The notes beneath the pieces were generated by a model, which saw only the letters and a list, made by a program, of their open reading frames with translations, was not told where the DNA came from and did not search any database. This document shows positions 24,087 to 32,834 of a stretch of DNA of 64,000 nucleotides, piece after piece. A program made the translations under genes and the position numbers. The stretch spans positions 2,139,830 to 2,203,829 of the forward strand of contig NZ_FWXV01000001.1 of the NCBI RefSeq assembly GCF_900176515.1, given 5' to 3'. The stretch's first letter is position 1; the number at the start of each line of letters is the position of its first letter. The DNA comes from Kibdelosporangium aridum. GTDB lineage: Bacteria; Actinomycetota; Actinomycetes; Mycobacteriales; Pseudonocardiaceae.

Positions 24087-25033
24087 TCCGCGTCCTGATC
24101 GCGACGGCGTTGCTGACGTTGCCCACCCCGTCGCCGGTCGACCCGGTGGACATCGCCGAGCCCGCGATCGTCTCGGTCAGCGTGACCTGGCACGGCTGGG
24201 TCCGCGACAAGCAGACCGGCGAGGTTTTCGGTGGCGCCAAGGGGTACGAGGTCAAAGCCAGCTGCCCAGGGGCGGTGATCAACCCGGCCGGATACGTCGT
24301 GACCACCAGCAGTTGCATCCACAGTGGAGTGGACGGCGGCAGTGGCGCGCTGTTCGACGCGGCGATCAAGGACCTGGCCAAGGTCGGCCGGATCGGTGAT
24401 CCCTCGGCGGCACGCAAAACGCTGGCCGAGCGCGCGGTCGCTGAAGGGCCTGCGCCGGACCGTTCGCTAGGCCGTGTGGTCAAGGTCGACCGCGACAACG
24501 CCACCGTGGTCGATCTGCTCGCACCGGCCGACGGCGACATCGCCGTGCTGTGGATCCCCCGCTCTGGTCTGCCTTCCGTCGAAGTCGGTGCAGCTGGGCC
24601 GATCCACACCATGCGAGACGGTCTCGCCCTCGACGCGCAAGGCCGCCTGATCGGTCTGGCCCGCCACAACGACAGGGTCGCCCAAGCCCATGTGGTCAAC
24701 GGTCTGATGCGGGACATCAAACCCGCTCTCGGCACCCACGACCGCAATTACCGGACAGGGTTGGAACGGTATTACGCCAGGGCCTATGACTCGGCCGTGG
24801 ACTACTTCACCGCTGTGGTCGCGGATTCCCCCACCCACGTCCACGCCGCGCAGTTCCGGGACAAGGCCATCGCCAAGGGAGGTGCGCCGAGCAGCGGTCA
24901 TGACCTCATGACGCTTCTCGCGTACATCCTCGGCGCAGTAACACTGATCGCAGGCGGCCTCGGCGTATGGCTGGTCAGACGACAGGCCGCTGCCGAGCGA
25001 CACGCTCCACTTCAGCCAAGTCTGACACCGTGA
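24083..25033 (+). CDS. Trypsin-like fold protein with degenerate catalytic triad and C-terminal membrane anchor
   Basis: 316 residues from ATG at 24083 (ATGA overlap). A signal peptide is followed by a chymotrypsin/HtrA-like domain: CPGAVINPAGYVVTTSSCI is where the catalytic His (TAxHC) should be, DGDIAVLWIP keeps the Asp strand, and MRDGLALDAQGRLIGLA replaces the GxSGGP segment. His and Ser are therefore both lost. A short helical repeat-like part (YYARAYDSAVDYFTAVVADSP) and a transmembrane helix (LLAYILGAVTLIAGGLGVWLV) close the protein. Probably a binding or scaffold pseudo-protease facing outside. Its 3' end overlaps the convergent FHA gene by 59 bp. Confidence 0.75.
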   Translation: MIRVLIATALLTLPTPSPVDPVDIAEPAIVSVSVTWHGWVRDKQTGEVFGGAKGYEVKASCPGAVINPAGYVVTTSSCIHSGVDGGSGALFDAAIKDLAKVGRIGDPSAARKTLAERAVAEGPAPDRSLGRVVKVDRDNATVVDLLAPADGDIAVLWIPRSGLPSVEVGAAGPIHTMRDGLALDAQGRLIGLARHNDRVAQAHVVNGLMRDIKPALGTHDRNYRTGLERYYARAYDSAVDYFTAVVADSPTHVHAAQFRDKAIAKGGAPSSGHDLMTLLAYILGAVTLIAGGLGVWLVRRQAAAERHAPLQPSLTP

Positions 25034-25775
25034 CCAACCGCATTTCCGCCGCACGACGGGCCACGGCGAACCGGACGTTCTGCAACCGGCCGTCGTGCGG
25101 CGCGGAGTACGGATCGTCGCGCGCACCGAAGGCGATCGCGGAGATGACCCGGATGGCGTCGTCGACCCGTTGCGGCCGTTGCAGATTCCAGGCGTAGCCG
25201 TGCCAGTAGAGAACCCGTTCGTAGATCTCGCGGTTCGACGGCGGCCTCGGGTAGTCGTCTTTGCCGACCAGCCAAGGTTCGGTCAACGCGAGGGCCACAT
25301 ACCAGTCGCGGCTCTCGCGGATCAGGCCTGGCCCAGCGCTGGTGACCTGGCCAGTCGGGCTGCCGGGCACGTCGGACGGCGCGTCCGCAAGGGTGACGTC
25401 GATGCTGATCAGCAGGTCGGCGAAGCCTTGCGCGGTCTGCCTGCCGAGCAGGATGACCAGCTGGTTCTCGCCGTCGTCCAGCAGTGCGGACATCGACCTT
25501 GTCATGATCACCCGGCGCGCGCCGCCGGGTGCGTCGAACAAGCCGGACAGCTGCGCTTCGCCCGAGCCAAGCCATTTCAGCGTGACGGTGGCCGTGCCGA
25601 CGACGAGTTCACCGACCAACCGGGAGATGTGTGGCGCGCAGCCAGGCAAGGTCAAGGCGATGGCGCCGGGTTTGAGCGCGTAGTGCGGTGCCCGTCCGAA
25701 CAGCAACGACTCCCCCGGCTTCAGTACGACCGAAGCCATTCCGGTTCCCCGAACGACGACACTCAGTTCGGACAC
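24975..25775 (-). CDS. FHA-domain-like protein
   Basis: 266 residues. The N-terminal ~100 residues follow an FHA-like pattern (LKPGESLLFGRAPHY..., PHISRLVGELVVG), with the phospho-Thr-binding Arg and Ser positions present in degenerate form. The C-terminal half is helical with GKDDYPRPPSNREIYERVLY and resembles the effector part of actinobacterial FHA proteins. It is encoded 13 bp inside the end of the giant Ser/Thr kinase gene, so the two are coupled and it is a natural candidate to read the kinase's phosphorylation. Confidence 0.75.
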   Translation of the reverse strand: MSELSVVVRGTGMASVVLKPGESLLFGRAPHYALKPGAIALTLPGCAPHISRLVGELVVGTATVTLKWLGSGEAQLSGLFDAPGGARRVIMTRSMSALLDDGENQLVILLGRQTAQGFADLLISIDVTLADAPSDVPGSPTGQVTSAGPGLIRESRDWYVALALTEPWLVGKDDYPRPPSNREIYERVLYWHGYAWNLQRPQRVDDAIRVISAIAFGARDDPYSAPHDGRLQNVRFAVARRAAEMRLVTVSDLAEVERVARQRPVV

Positions 25776-28700
25776 GACGGCACACTACCGCGATCCGGCC
25801 CGAGCGACGCCCACTGATCGGCCATCGCCGCGCGGTCCAGCCGAGCGCACACATCCCGGACAGCGTTGTCCGTGTTGAGATCCCAGATCCGCGCGCTGCC
25901 GTCAGCGGACGCACTGATCACCCGGGCGCCCGTGGCGTCGAAGGTAGCGTCGTTGAGGGCGTCGTCGTGCCGGTCCAGCCGGGCGAGCGGCTGGCCGCTG
26001 GGGAATTCCCACAGCCGCAGGACGGTGTCCTGGCTGGCGGTCACCATGGTCTTTCCGTCAGGGGTGAACCGGATCTTGCGGATCGGTGCGTCGTGCCCGT
26101 TGATCGTGCCCGTCGCCTGGCCGTCCTGTACCCGCCACAGCCGCACGACCCGGTCCGAGCCGCCGGTGACGAGAGTCTGGCCGTCCGGGGTGAACTCGGC
26201 GTCCATCGCGATACCGTCGTGGCCTTCGAGGATCTTCATCGGCCCAGCGGGATCGGCGAGGTTGAGCAGCCCGACCTTGCCCGCCGACAACGTGACCGCC
26301 AACGTACGGCCGTCGTCGCTGTAGACGACCGATGTCGGGTAGTTCACCGCGGGGATCGGTTTGTTGCGTGGCTCCTGCCTGGTCGGCCTGCGGCTGGTCA
26401 TCGTCAGGTTGTCGGCGGCGAGGAAGACGACCTCGTCCCGGTCGACGTCAGTGCCTGCCTCGGCCGACGACTTTCCGGCAACGGCGACGGTTTTTCCGTC
26501 CGGGCTGATCGCGAGTTCGGTGAATTCCGTGCCAGGCCTGGAGAACCTCGCTTTCTCACTGCCCGTGGCCACATCCCACGCGACAACGGCGCCGTCGAGT
26601 CCGACCGAGATCAAGCGCGACCCGTCCGCGGTGAAGGTCACTGCCGTGGCTTTGTTGCCGTGGGTGAACTGCCGGATCTGGTCACCGGTCGCACTGTCCC
26701 ACAACCGGATTGTCCCATCGGCACCGATCGTCGCGAGCAGCTTGTCGTGCGACGCTACCCCGACCAGTGGCGTGTCCCTCGGGCCGAACACAGCCTTCTG
26801 GAACGCCCACACGGTGATCTGGCCCACCGAGTCGGCACTGAGGAATGTGTGGCCGTCGCCGGTCATCGCGAGCGAGAACGTCGTGACCGAACCAGTGCCG
26901 AGTCCGAGCATCGCGGTCCCGGACGCGACATCCCAGATGTTGATCGCGGTCCCGGAACCCGCTGCGAGCACTGCCGTCCCGGCCGCGTTGAACGTGACCG
27001 CGCTCAGGCCGCCTTCGCTGGCCTGCTTGTCCATCACCTGTGTCCACTTTGCTGTGTCCCATAGTCGCATGTGGCCATCGGGGTCGACCGTCGCGAGCGC
27101 GGTTCCCGTGCGGTTGAAGGCGATCGCGCTGACCTCATCGGTGTGGCCGGTGAGAGTCGCGACGACCGCTCCATCGTTCGCCTGGCGGACGATGACGTTG
27201 TTCTCACTGGTGGACGCGATGAGCTTGCCGTCCGGGCTGTAGGACGTCACCAGCGAACCAGGTGCGGCGAACCTGGCGGTTTCGGTGAGCTTGGCCGTGT
27301 CCCACACGGTCATGCCCTGTTCTGTGAACGCGGCGAAGGACGACCCGTCCGGTGCGATCTGCCCATCGATCGCCTTGATCGGCACCGCGAAGAGCTGCTT
27401 GCGCTCCGGCACGTTCCACAGGGTCACCAAGCCCTTGAGGACGTTGGCCGCGACCAGCAACCGGCCGTCTCTGGACATGGAAACCGAGCGATACCAACCG
27501 TCATCGTCGTTCAACACAGCCAACTGCTTGCGGTTGGGCACATCCCACAACCTCAGCGAGCCGTCACGGCCACCGCTTGCGGCGATCTTGCCGTCGTCGC
27601 TGATCGCGACCGCGGAGATCGGCCCGTCGTGGCCGGACATCCGGCCACGGTAGTGATCTGTCTGCACGCCAAGCAAAGCGCTGCGGCTTTCGATCGTCTG
27701 CCCGGCTTGCCACGACCCCAGCGCCAGCAGACCGGTTCTGGTGTGGTCGATGCCTCTGGCCAGTTCGGACTCGGCGGCGAGCTGGCGGGACAGGTTCAGC
27801 TGCCGTCCCAAATCAGCGCGGTCACGTTCGCTGCTCGCGGCTTGTTGCAGCTGTGTCGCCACGACCACCGCACCCGTCGCCACGAGCAACAGAACGCTCA
27901 GCGCGGCGACCATCGTCCGCAGGCGTCTGGTCCGCTTGCGGGCCGCGATAACACCCGCGTGCTCGGCTGCGTTGGAGCGGTCCAGGAAATCCTGCTCAGC
28001 GGGCTGCAGCTGGGTTCGTCCCTGCTCAAGCCATGCGTTGACGGTCGCCAGCCGGGCGCCGCGATAAAGGTCGTCTTCCTGCTGCCCGGAGTCCGCCCAG
28101 ACACGGACGGCGTCGGTGAACCGCCGGTGCTGGATGAGACCCGCGCGGTCTTCGTCGATCCAGTCACGTAATCGCGGCCATGCGGTGAGCAGCGCTTCGT
28201 GGCTCAGCCGGGCGCCCGTGGCGTCGACCGTGACCAGGCGGGACGCGATCAGGCCGTCGAGGATGTGCCCGCCGATCTCGTGCGGATCGACGCGCCGCCG
28301 GGCGACCGCGCCGTCGTCGGACACTGTGACCAGACGCAACAACACCGAGCGGAGCACCTCTCGCCCTGGCGGGTCCAGCTGGGCGTAGATGTCCTCCGCG
28401 GTACGGGACACCGCGCCGTCGATCCCGCCAGCCCGGCGGTACGCGGCGAGCGTGAGCGTCGTGCCTTCGCGGAAGTTCCACGCTTCTCGCAGCGCGTGTG
28501 CCATTCTCGGCAGCGCGCCAGGGTCGTACCCGGCCTCGCCACGAACCCCGAGATCGGCGATCAACCGTTCCGGCAGGCCAGGTTCGATGTCCACGCCGAA
28601 GTCCCGTGCGGGCTGCACGATCGCCTGCCGCAGTTCCGTCGCGTCCATCGCGCCCAGCAACACCGGCGCGGCCAGCGCCGGGATCAGCGGTGACAGTTCG

Positions 28701-30142
28701 ATGCACCGGTCGACAAGGTCGGCCCGCACCGCCATCAGAACCAGCGCCGGGCGGGCATTGGCCAGAGCCGTGGCGAACGCGCGGCGGTCCTCGTCCGGGA
28801 CGCCGTGCGTGAACACCTCTTCGAACTGGTCGATCACGATCACCATGCGTTTGCCGCACAGCGACCCGAATTCCTGCGGCTGGTGCCTGATCCGGGCGGC
28901 CAGTTCGGCAGGCTCCCCGGCGGCGTGCGGCGCGATCGCGGCCGCCAACACCCCGATCGGGTCCGGTCCTGGCGTGATCACGACATGCGGCCACTCGGTC
29001 AGCGTCGGCAGCAGACCAGCGTGCAGCACCGACGACTTGCCCGCGCCGGAAGCGCCCACCAGCACGACGGGCTCGCCGCCGTCGAGCTGTTCTGCCATTC
29101 GTACCAACAGATCCGTGACGACGTGCGCGCGGCCGTGGAACAGATCGGCGTCCTGTTCGTCGAACCCGACCAGACCCGGATAGGGCGCGGTCGCGGTGAT
29201 CGGTTTGGTCGGTTTGTGGCGTGGGGCCGACGATCGGAGGATGGCTTTGACGAGTTTCGCCTGGTCTTCGGTGGCGGGTGCGGCTTTCTCGGTGGCTCCG
29301 GCGTACGCGGCCGCCTTCGCCGCGGTGACCAGCTCGGTGGTGGTGGCGAACCGGCGAGCGGGATCTTTGGCCATACCACGCATGACCACGGCGTCGAGTT
29401 CCCTGGTGATGGCCGGGTCGAACACCGAAGGCGCGGGTGGCGGCTGCAGCAGGTGCGCCGCGATCTTGGCGGCCGGGTCGGACGCGGGATGGGCCAGGCG
29501 GCCGGTCAGGCATTCGAACAACACGCAGGCCAGGGAGTACTGGTCGGAACGGCCGTCGACGTGGCCTGCCGACAACCGTTCCGGGGCCATGTAGTCCCAC
29601 GTGCCGATCAGGTCGCCGGACCTGGTCAGCGCGGTCGCCTCGGGCGACGTCTCCCGGGCGATGCCGAAGTCGGCCAGGTAGGCGTGGTCGTTCTCGCCGA
29701 GAAGGATGTTGGACGGCTTCACGTCCCGGTGGATCAGGCCTTCGGCGTGCGCGGCGTCCAGTGCGGACGCCACCTGGCCGAGGATCTTCATCGCGCGGTC
29801 GGGGTCGACCGTGCCCGCGCCCAGCGCCCGGCGCAGGTCGGTGCCTTCGATCAGCATCATGTCGATGAACAGGTCACCGTCGATCTCGCCGAAGTCGTTG
29901 ACCGGGATGACGTTCGGGTGCGTCAGTGCGGCGGCCAGCCGGGCCTCGCGCTTGAACCGGGCCCGGTAGTCCCGGTCGGTGACCGAACCGGGGAGCCGCT
30001 TGAGCGCGATCACCCGGTCGTTCACGGTGTCGTACGCGCGGTGGACCACACCCATGCCGCCTCGCCCGAGCAGGCCTTGGATCCGGTAATGGCCGAAAAC
30101 CGGGACATCCGTGGGTTCCGCGTTCAGTGCACCCGCCACCAT
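25763..30142 (-). CDS. Giant Ser/Thr protein kinase with STAND-type NTPase and WD40 propeller
   Basis: 1459 residues. A Hanks-type kinase at about 19-285 has the GRGGMGVVHRAYD glycine loop, catalytic HRDVKPSN, DFGIARE and a YMAPE activation end. A linker is followed by an NTPase (~325-740) with Walker A GASGAGKSSVLHAG and MVIVIDQFEEVF as Walker B. One transmembrane helix (~745-770) precedes some 14 WD40-type blades to the C-terminus (repeated DGxxxxSGGxDGxxRLWD). The NTPase lies on the kinase side of the helix; the propeller lies beyond it. Such proteins act as switchable signalling hubs. It is followed by the coupled FHA gene and faces the pseudo-protease unit. Confidence 0.93.
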   Translation of the reverse strand: MVAGALNAEPTDVPVFGHYRIQGLLGRGGMGVVHRAYDTVNDRVIALKRLPGSVTDRDYRARFKREARLAAALTHPNVIPVNDFGEIDGDLFIDMMLIEGTDLRRALGAGTVDPDRAMKILGQVASALDAAHAEGLIHRDVKPSNILLGENDHAYLADFGIARETSPEATALTRSGDLIGTWDYMAPERLSAGHVDGRSDQYSLACVLFECLTGRLAHPASDPAAKIAAHLLQPPPAPSVFDPAITRELDAVVMRGMAKDPARRFATTTELVTAAKAAAYAGATEKAAPATEDQAKLVKAILRSSAPRHKPTKPITATAPYPGLVGFDEQDADLFHGRAHVVTDLLVRMAEQLDGGEPVVLVGASGAGKSSVLHAGLLPTLTEWPHVVITPGPDPIGVLAAAIAPHAAGEPAELAARIRHQPQEFGSLCGKRMVIVIDQFEEVFTHGVPDEDRRAFATALANARPALVLMAVRADLVDRCIELSPLIPALAAPVLLGAMDATELRQAIVQPARDFGVDIEPGLPERLIADLGVRGEAGYDPGALPRMAHALREAWNFREGTTLTLAAYRRAGGIDGAVSRTAEDIYAQLDPPGREVLRSVLLRLVTVSDDGAVARRRVDPHEIGGHILDGLIASRLVTVDATGARLSHEALLTAWPRLRDWIDEDRAGLIQHRRFTDAVRVWADSGQQEDDLYRGARLATVNAWLEQGRTQLQPAEQDFLDRSNAAEHAGVIAARKRTRRLRTMVAALSVLLLVATGAVVVATQLQQAASSERDRADLGRQLNLSRQLAAESELARGIDHTRTGLLALGSWQAGQTIESRSALLGVQTDHYRGRMSGHDGPISAVAISDDGKIAASGGRDGSLRLWDVPNRKQLAVLNDDDGWYRSVSMSRDGRLLVAANVLKGLVTLWNVPERKQLFAVPIKAIDGQIAPDGSSFAAFTEQGMTVWDTAKLTETARFAAPGSLVTSYSPDGKLIASTSENNVIVRQANDGAVVATLTGHTDEVSAIAFNRTGTALATVDPDGHMRLWDTAKWTQVMDKQASEGGLSAVTFNAAGTAVLAAGSGTAINIWDVASGTAMLGLGTGSVTTFSLAMTGDGHTFLSADSVGQITVWAFQKAVFGPRDTPLVGVASHDKLLATIGADGTIRLWDSATGDQIRQFTHGNKATAVTFTADGSRLISVGLDGAVVAWDVATGSEKARFSRPGTEFTELAISPDGKTVAVAGKSSAEAGTDVDRDEVVFLAADNLTMTSRRPTRQEPRNKPIPAVNYPTSVVYSDDGRTLAVTLSAGKVGLLNLADPAGPMKILEGHDGIAMDAEFTPDGQTLVTGGSDRVVRLWRVQDGQATGTINGHDAPIRKIRFTPDGKTMVTASQDTVLRLWEFPSGQPLARLDRHDDALNDATFDATGARVISASADGSARIWDLNTDNAVRDVCARLDRAAMADQWASLGPDRGSVPSCPN

Positions 30143-30215
30143 GGGGGGAACCTACCGATCCGGGCGACACCTCCGCGTCGGCAAGTTTGCCGTCAACGGC
30201 GGATACTTGATCGCG

Positions 30216-31055
30216 ATGGGAATCGTGTACTCGAGCGTCGTGGACGCTCCGTTGCAGCAGGTGTTCGACTGGCACGCCCGGCCGGGCGCACTGGTCCGGC
30301 TCAGTCCGCCGTGGCAGCCGGTCCGCGTCGTGCAGGAGTCCGGCTCGCTGCGGGACGGCACGGCGATCCTGGGACTGCCCGGCGGTCTGCGCTGGATCGC
30401 CCGGCACCAGGCCGCCGGTTACCGCCCGCCGGACGTGTTCGTCGATCATCTCGAAGGGCCGCTGTCCCGGGTGACGTACTGGCGTCATCGGCACGAGTTC
30501 GCGGCAGAGGGGCCGTCCCGGACGCGGATGACCGACCGGGTCGAGACTCCGGTGCCCAAGTTCTTGCTACGGCCCATGTTCGAATACCGGCACCAGCAAC
30601 TGGCCGCCGATTTGGCTGTGCACGCGGCTTACAGCACGTCGCCTCTGACCGTGGCGGTGACTGGTTACGAGAGTGCTGTCGGCACTGCGTTCACTGCGTT
30701 GTTGTCCACGGGTGGGCATCGTGTTGTCCGGTTGAAGCCCGATGATCCGCTGGACGGCGTCGATGGCGTGGTGGACCTGGCCGGTTCGGCCGTCGAACTC
30801 GCGCGGCTCGCGGCCCGTAGCGGGGTGCGTGTTTTCGTGACCACGTCACGTTTCAGGGACGACACCGCTGGGATACGCATGGTGTGGGTGCGGCCGTCGA
30901 GCCTTGGGCGCGACCACCTCTGCGACTTCTACCTGCGCGCGCTCGTCGACGACCAATTGGCCGGGCCGGTGAACGCCGTTTTGCCCGAAACCAAGCCTGT
31001 TCGTCCATCGGGGAACTTGGCCAAGTCCATAGTGGACTGGGTGGCCAGCCGGTAG
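30216..31055 (+). CDS. SRPBCC-plus-Rossmann protein (TIGR01777/SDR39U-like, compact)
   Basis: 279 residues from ATG at 30216, chosen because the part upstream overlaps the kinase promoter. Residues 1-~155 are an SRPBCC lipid-binding-like domain (YSSVVDAPLQQVFDWHARPG..., DHLEGPLSRVTYWRHRH). Residues ~165-279 are a shortened nucleotide-binding domain (VAVTGYESAVGTAFTALLS, GVVDLAGSA). The GxxGxxG loop is degenerate (GYESAVG) and the usual TIGR01777 middle section is missing, so the protein is about 170 residues shorter than fused relatives. Enzymatic activity is doubtful. Confidence 0.75.
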   Translation: MGIVYSSVVDAPLQQVFDWHARPGALVRLSPPWQPVRVVQESGSLRDGTAILGLPGGLRWIARHQAAGYRPPDVFVDHLEGPLSRVTYWRHRHEFAAEGPSRTRMTDRVETPVPKFLLRPMFEYRHQQLAADLAVHAAYSTSPLTVAVTGYESAVGTAFTALLSTGGHRVVRLKPDDPLDGVDGVVDLAGSAVELARLAARSGVRVFVTTSRFRDDTAGIRMVWVRPSSLGRDHLCDFYLRALVDDQLAGPVNAVLPETKPVRPSGNLAKSIVDWVASR

Positions 31056-31064
31056 GCTCGCCGC

Positions 31065-32066
31065 ATGAAGTACCGCACGATCGGTCAGGATCCCAAGACT
31101 CGCCGCGAAGTCAGTGTGCTCGCATTGGGCGCGATGCACTTCGGTACGGGCACAGACGAGGAGACCGCGTTCGCGATCCTCGACCGGTACGTCGATGCCG
31201 GGGGCACGTTCATCGACACGTCCAACAACTACGCGTTCTGGGTCAACAGCAGCCAGGGCGGGGAAAGCGAAGCAGTTCTGGGCAGGTGGCGGGCCAGCCG
31301 TCAGGTCAGCGACGACGTACTCGTCGCCACCAAGCTCGGTGGCCGCCCGATCGCGGCGGGCTTGGACTTCGCCGCGACGGCCAAGCCGGAGAACATCGAA
31401 GGCTTGTCCGCCAAGGCGATTCGCGAGTCCGCCGAGCGTAGCCGGGAAACGTTGGGGCTCGACCGGATCGGGCTGCTGTACGCCCACGTGGAGGACGCCG
31501 CCACGCCGTTGCAGGAAACCGTCGAGGCTTTCGCCGAGTTGGTCGCCGACGGGACAGCCGGCTTGCTGGGCGTGAGCAACCACTGGTCCTGGCGGGTGGA
31601 GCGGGCCCGCGCGCTCGCCGCGGCCGCTGGTTTGCCGGGTTACGAAGTCCTGCAATACCAGCACAGTTACCTGCGAGCCCGGACCGACAGGCCTGGACGT
31701 CGTTCGCCGTACGGGAACCAGGGCTATGTGAGCGGCGATCTGCTGGCGTATCTGCGTGAGACGCCTGAGTTGACGTTGGTGGCGTATTCACCGCTGCTTG
31801 GCGGTGCGTACGTCCACGCTGACCGGGACCTGGGCCCTGATTGGGATCACGCCGGGAACCCGTTGCGACGGGCCGCTTTGCAGGAAGTTGCGAACGAGAC
31901 CGGCGCCACAGTCAACCAAGTTGTGCTGGCGTGGATGATCGGCGGTGAGCTCCCGATCATCCCGCTCGTCGGCGCCTCGTCGGTCAAGCAGATCGAGGAA
32001 AGCATTGCCGCTGTTGACCTTGAGCTGACCGAGGAGCAGCGCGCCAAGCTCGACTCCACCTACTAG
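31065..32066 (+). CDS. Aldo/keto reductase
   Basis: 333 residues, TIM-barrel NADPH oxidoreductase: LALGAMHFGTGTDEETAFAIL start, DTSNNYAFW (catalytic Asp/Tyr), catalytic Lys in LVATKLGG and nucleotide-binding IPLVGASSVKQIEESIAA near the end. The general-acid His strand reads LLYAHVEDAATPLQETVEA. It is one of the Tas/YajO-like group. It ends 4 bp before a bidirectional terminator that separates it from the biosynthetic cluster, so it is probably not part of that cluster. Confidence 0.9.
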   Translation: MKYRTIGQDPKTRREVSVLALGAMHFGTGTDEETAFAILDRYVDAGGTFIDTSNNYAFWVNSSQGGESEAVLGRWRASRQVSDDVLVATKLGGRPIAAGLDFAATAKPENIEGLSAKAIRESAERSRETLGLDRIGLLYAHVEDAATPLQETVEAFAELVADGTAGLLGVSNHWSWRVERARALAAAAGLPGYEVLQYQHSYLRARTDRPGRRSPYGNQGYVSGDLLAYLRETPELTLVAYSPLLGGAYVHADRDLGPDWDHAGNPLRRAALQEVANETGATVNQVVLAWMIGGELPIIPLVGASSVKQIEESIAAVDLELTEEQRAKLDSTY

Positions 32067-32070
32067 CACC

Positions 32071-32118
32071 CCTCGTGGGTGTTTTGGCCGGTTCTAACCG
32101 GCCGAAACACCCACGAGG
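32071..32118. terminator. Bidirectional terminator between aldo/keto reductase and thioesterase genes
   Basis: Two 23-nt arms (32071-32093 and 32096-32118) pair with a single G-T mismatch and a minimal loop. The right arm lies inside the thioesterase coding end and that gene's TAG stop (32096-32094) sits at the apex. It serves both convergent genes and marks the left border of the cluster. Confidence 0.8.
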
Positions 32119-32834
32119 TCTTTGGTGACGGCGCCGAGCATCTGGGCGGTGCCCGCATCGGTGAAGAAGTGCGCGCCGGGCAGGATGTTCAGGTCGAACT
32201 CCGCGCTGGTTTCCTGTCCCCACGGCAACATTCGGGCAGGGGATGCTTCCCTGTCGTCGTTGCCGGCGAATGCCCGAACGGGCACAGTCAACGGTTCCCT
32301 TTCGGGCACCGGGCACGTACCGACGACCTTCAGGTCCGCGCGAACCGTCGGCAGGAACAACTCAAGCAGGTCCGGGTGGTCGAACACGACCGCGGACGTC
32401 CCGCCCAGTTCCTTCATGTACGCGGCAAGGCCTTCGTCGCTTTCGTCCCAGCCTCGGACCGGCAACCGCAGTGCCGGTGCGGCACTACTGGCGACGAAAA
32501 GCTTCACAGGAAGCGGTAGTCCGCGCGACCGTAGCTCGTAGGACAGTGCTAACGCTACACGCGCGCCCATGCTGAATCCGTAGCAGGCAAAGGGTTTGTC
32601 CAGTATTGGAGTCAGCGCGTCGATCAGGTCCGGCACCAGTTCGGACATCGACTCGTACGGCGGTTCGGCGTGCCGGTCGTCACGGCCCGGCAGCTGGATC
32701 GCGACTGGTTCGATCACGTCAGGCAACAGCGTGTGCCACGTCCGGAACATCGACGCCGTGCCGCCCGCGTAATGGAAGCACAGCAGCCGGATCCGGCCCG
32801 CGTTGCTGGTTCCGTACTGGCGCAACCACTTCAC
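32094..32834 (-). CDS. Type II thioesterase (cluster, left)
   Basis: 246 residues from GTG at 32834. Alpha/beta-hydrolase of the editing thioesterase family: FHYAGGTASMFRTW opening, nucleophile Ser in GFSMGAR, acid in FAGNDDREAS, and His in LPGAHFFTDAG. Such enzymes clear stalled acyl or aminoacyl groups from carrier proteins, or release a carrier-bound intermediate. It is coupled by GTGA overlap to the P450 gene upstream and divergent from the NRPS operon. A P450-thioesterase pair often modifies and then frees a carrier-tethered amino acid; that role is inferred. Confidence 0.92.
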   Translation of the reverse strand: MKWLRQYGTSNAGRIRLLCFHYAGGTASMFRTWHTLLPDVIEPVAIQLPGRDDRHAEPPYESMSELVPDLIDALTPILDKPFACYGFSMGARVALALSYELRSRGLPLPVKLFVASSAAPALRLPVRGWDESDEGLAAYMKELGGTSAVVFDHPDLLELFLPTVRADLKVVGTCPVPEREPLTVPVRAFAGNDDREASPARMLPWGQETSAEFDLNILPGAHFFTDAGTAQMLGAVTKDLVGVSAG

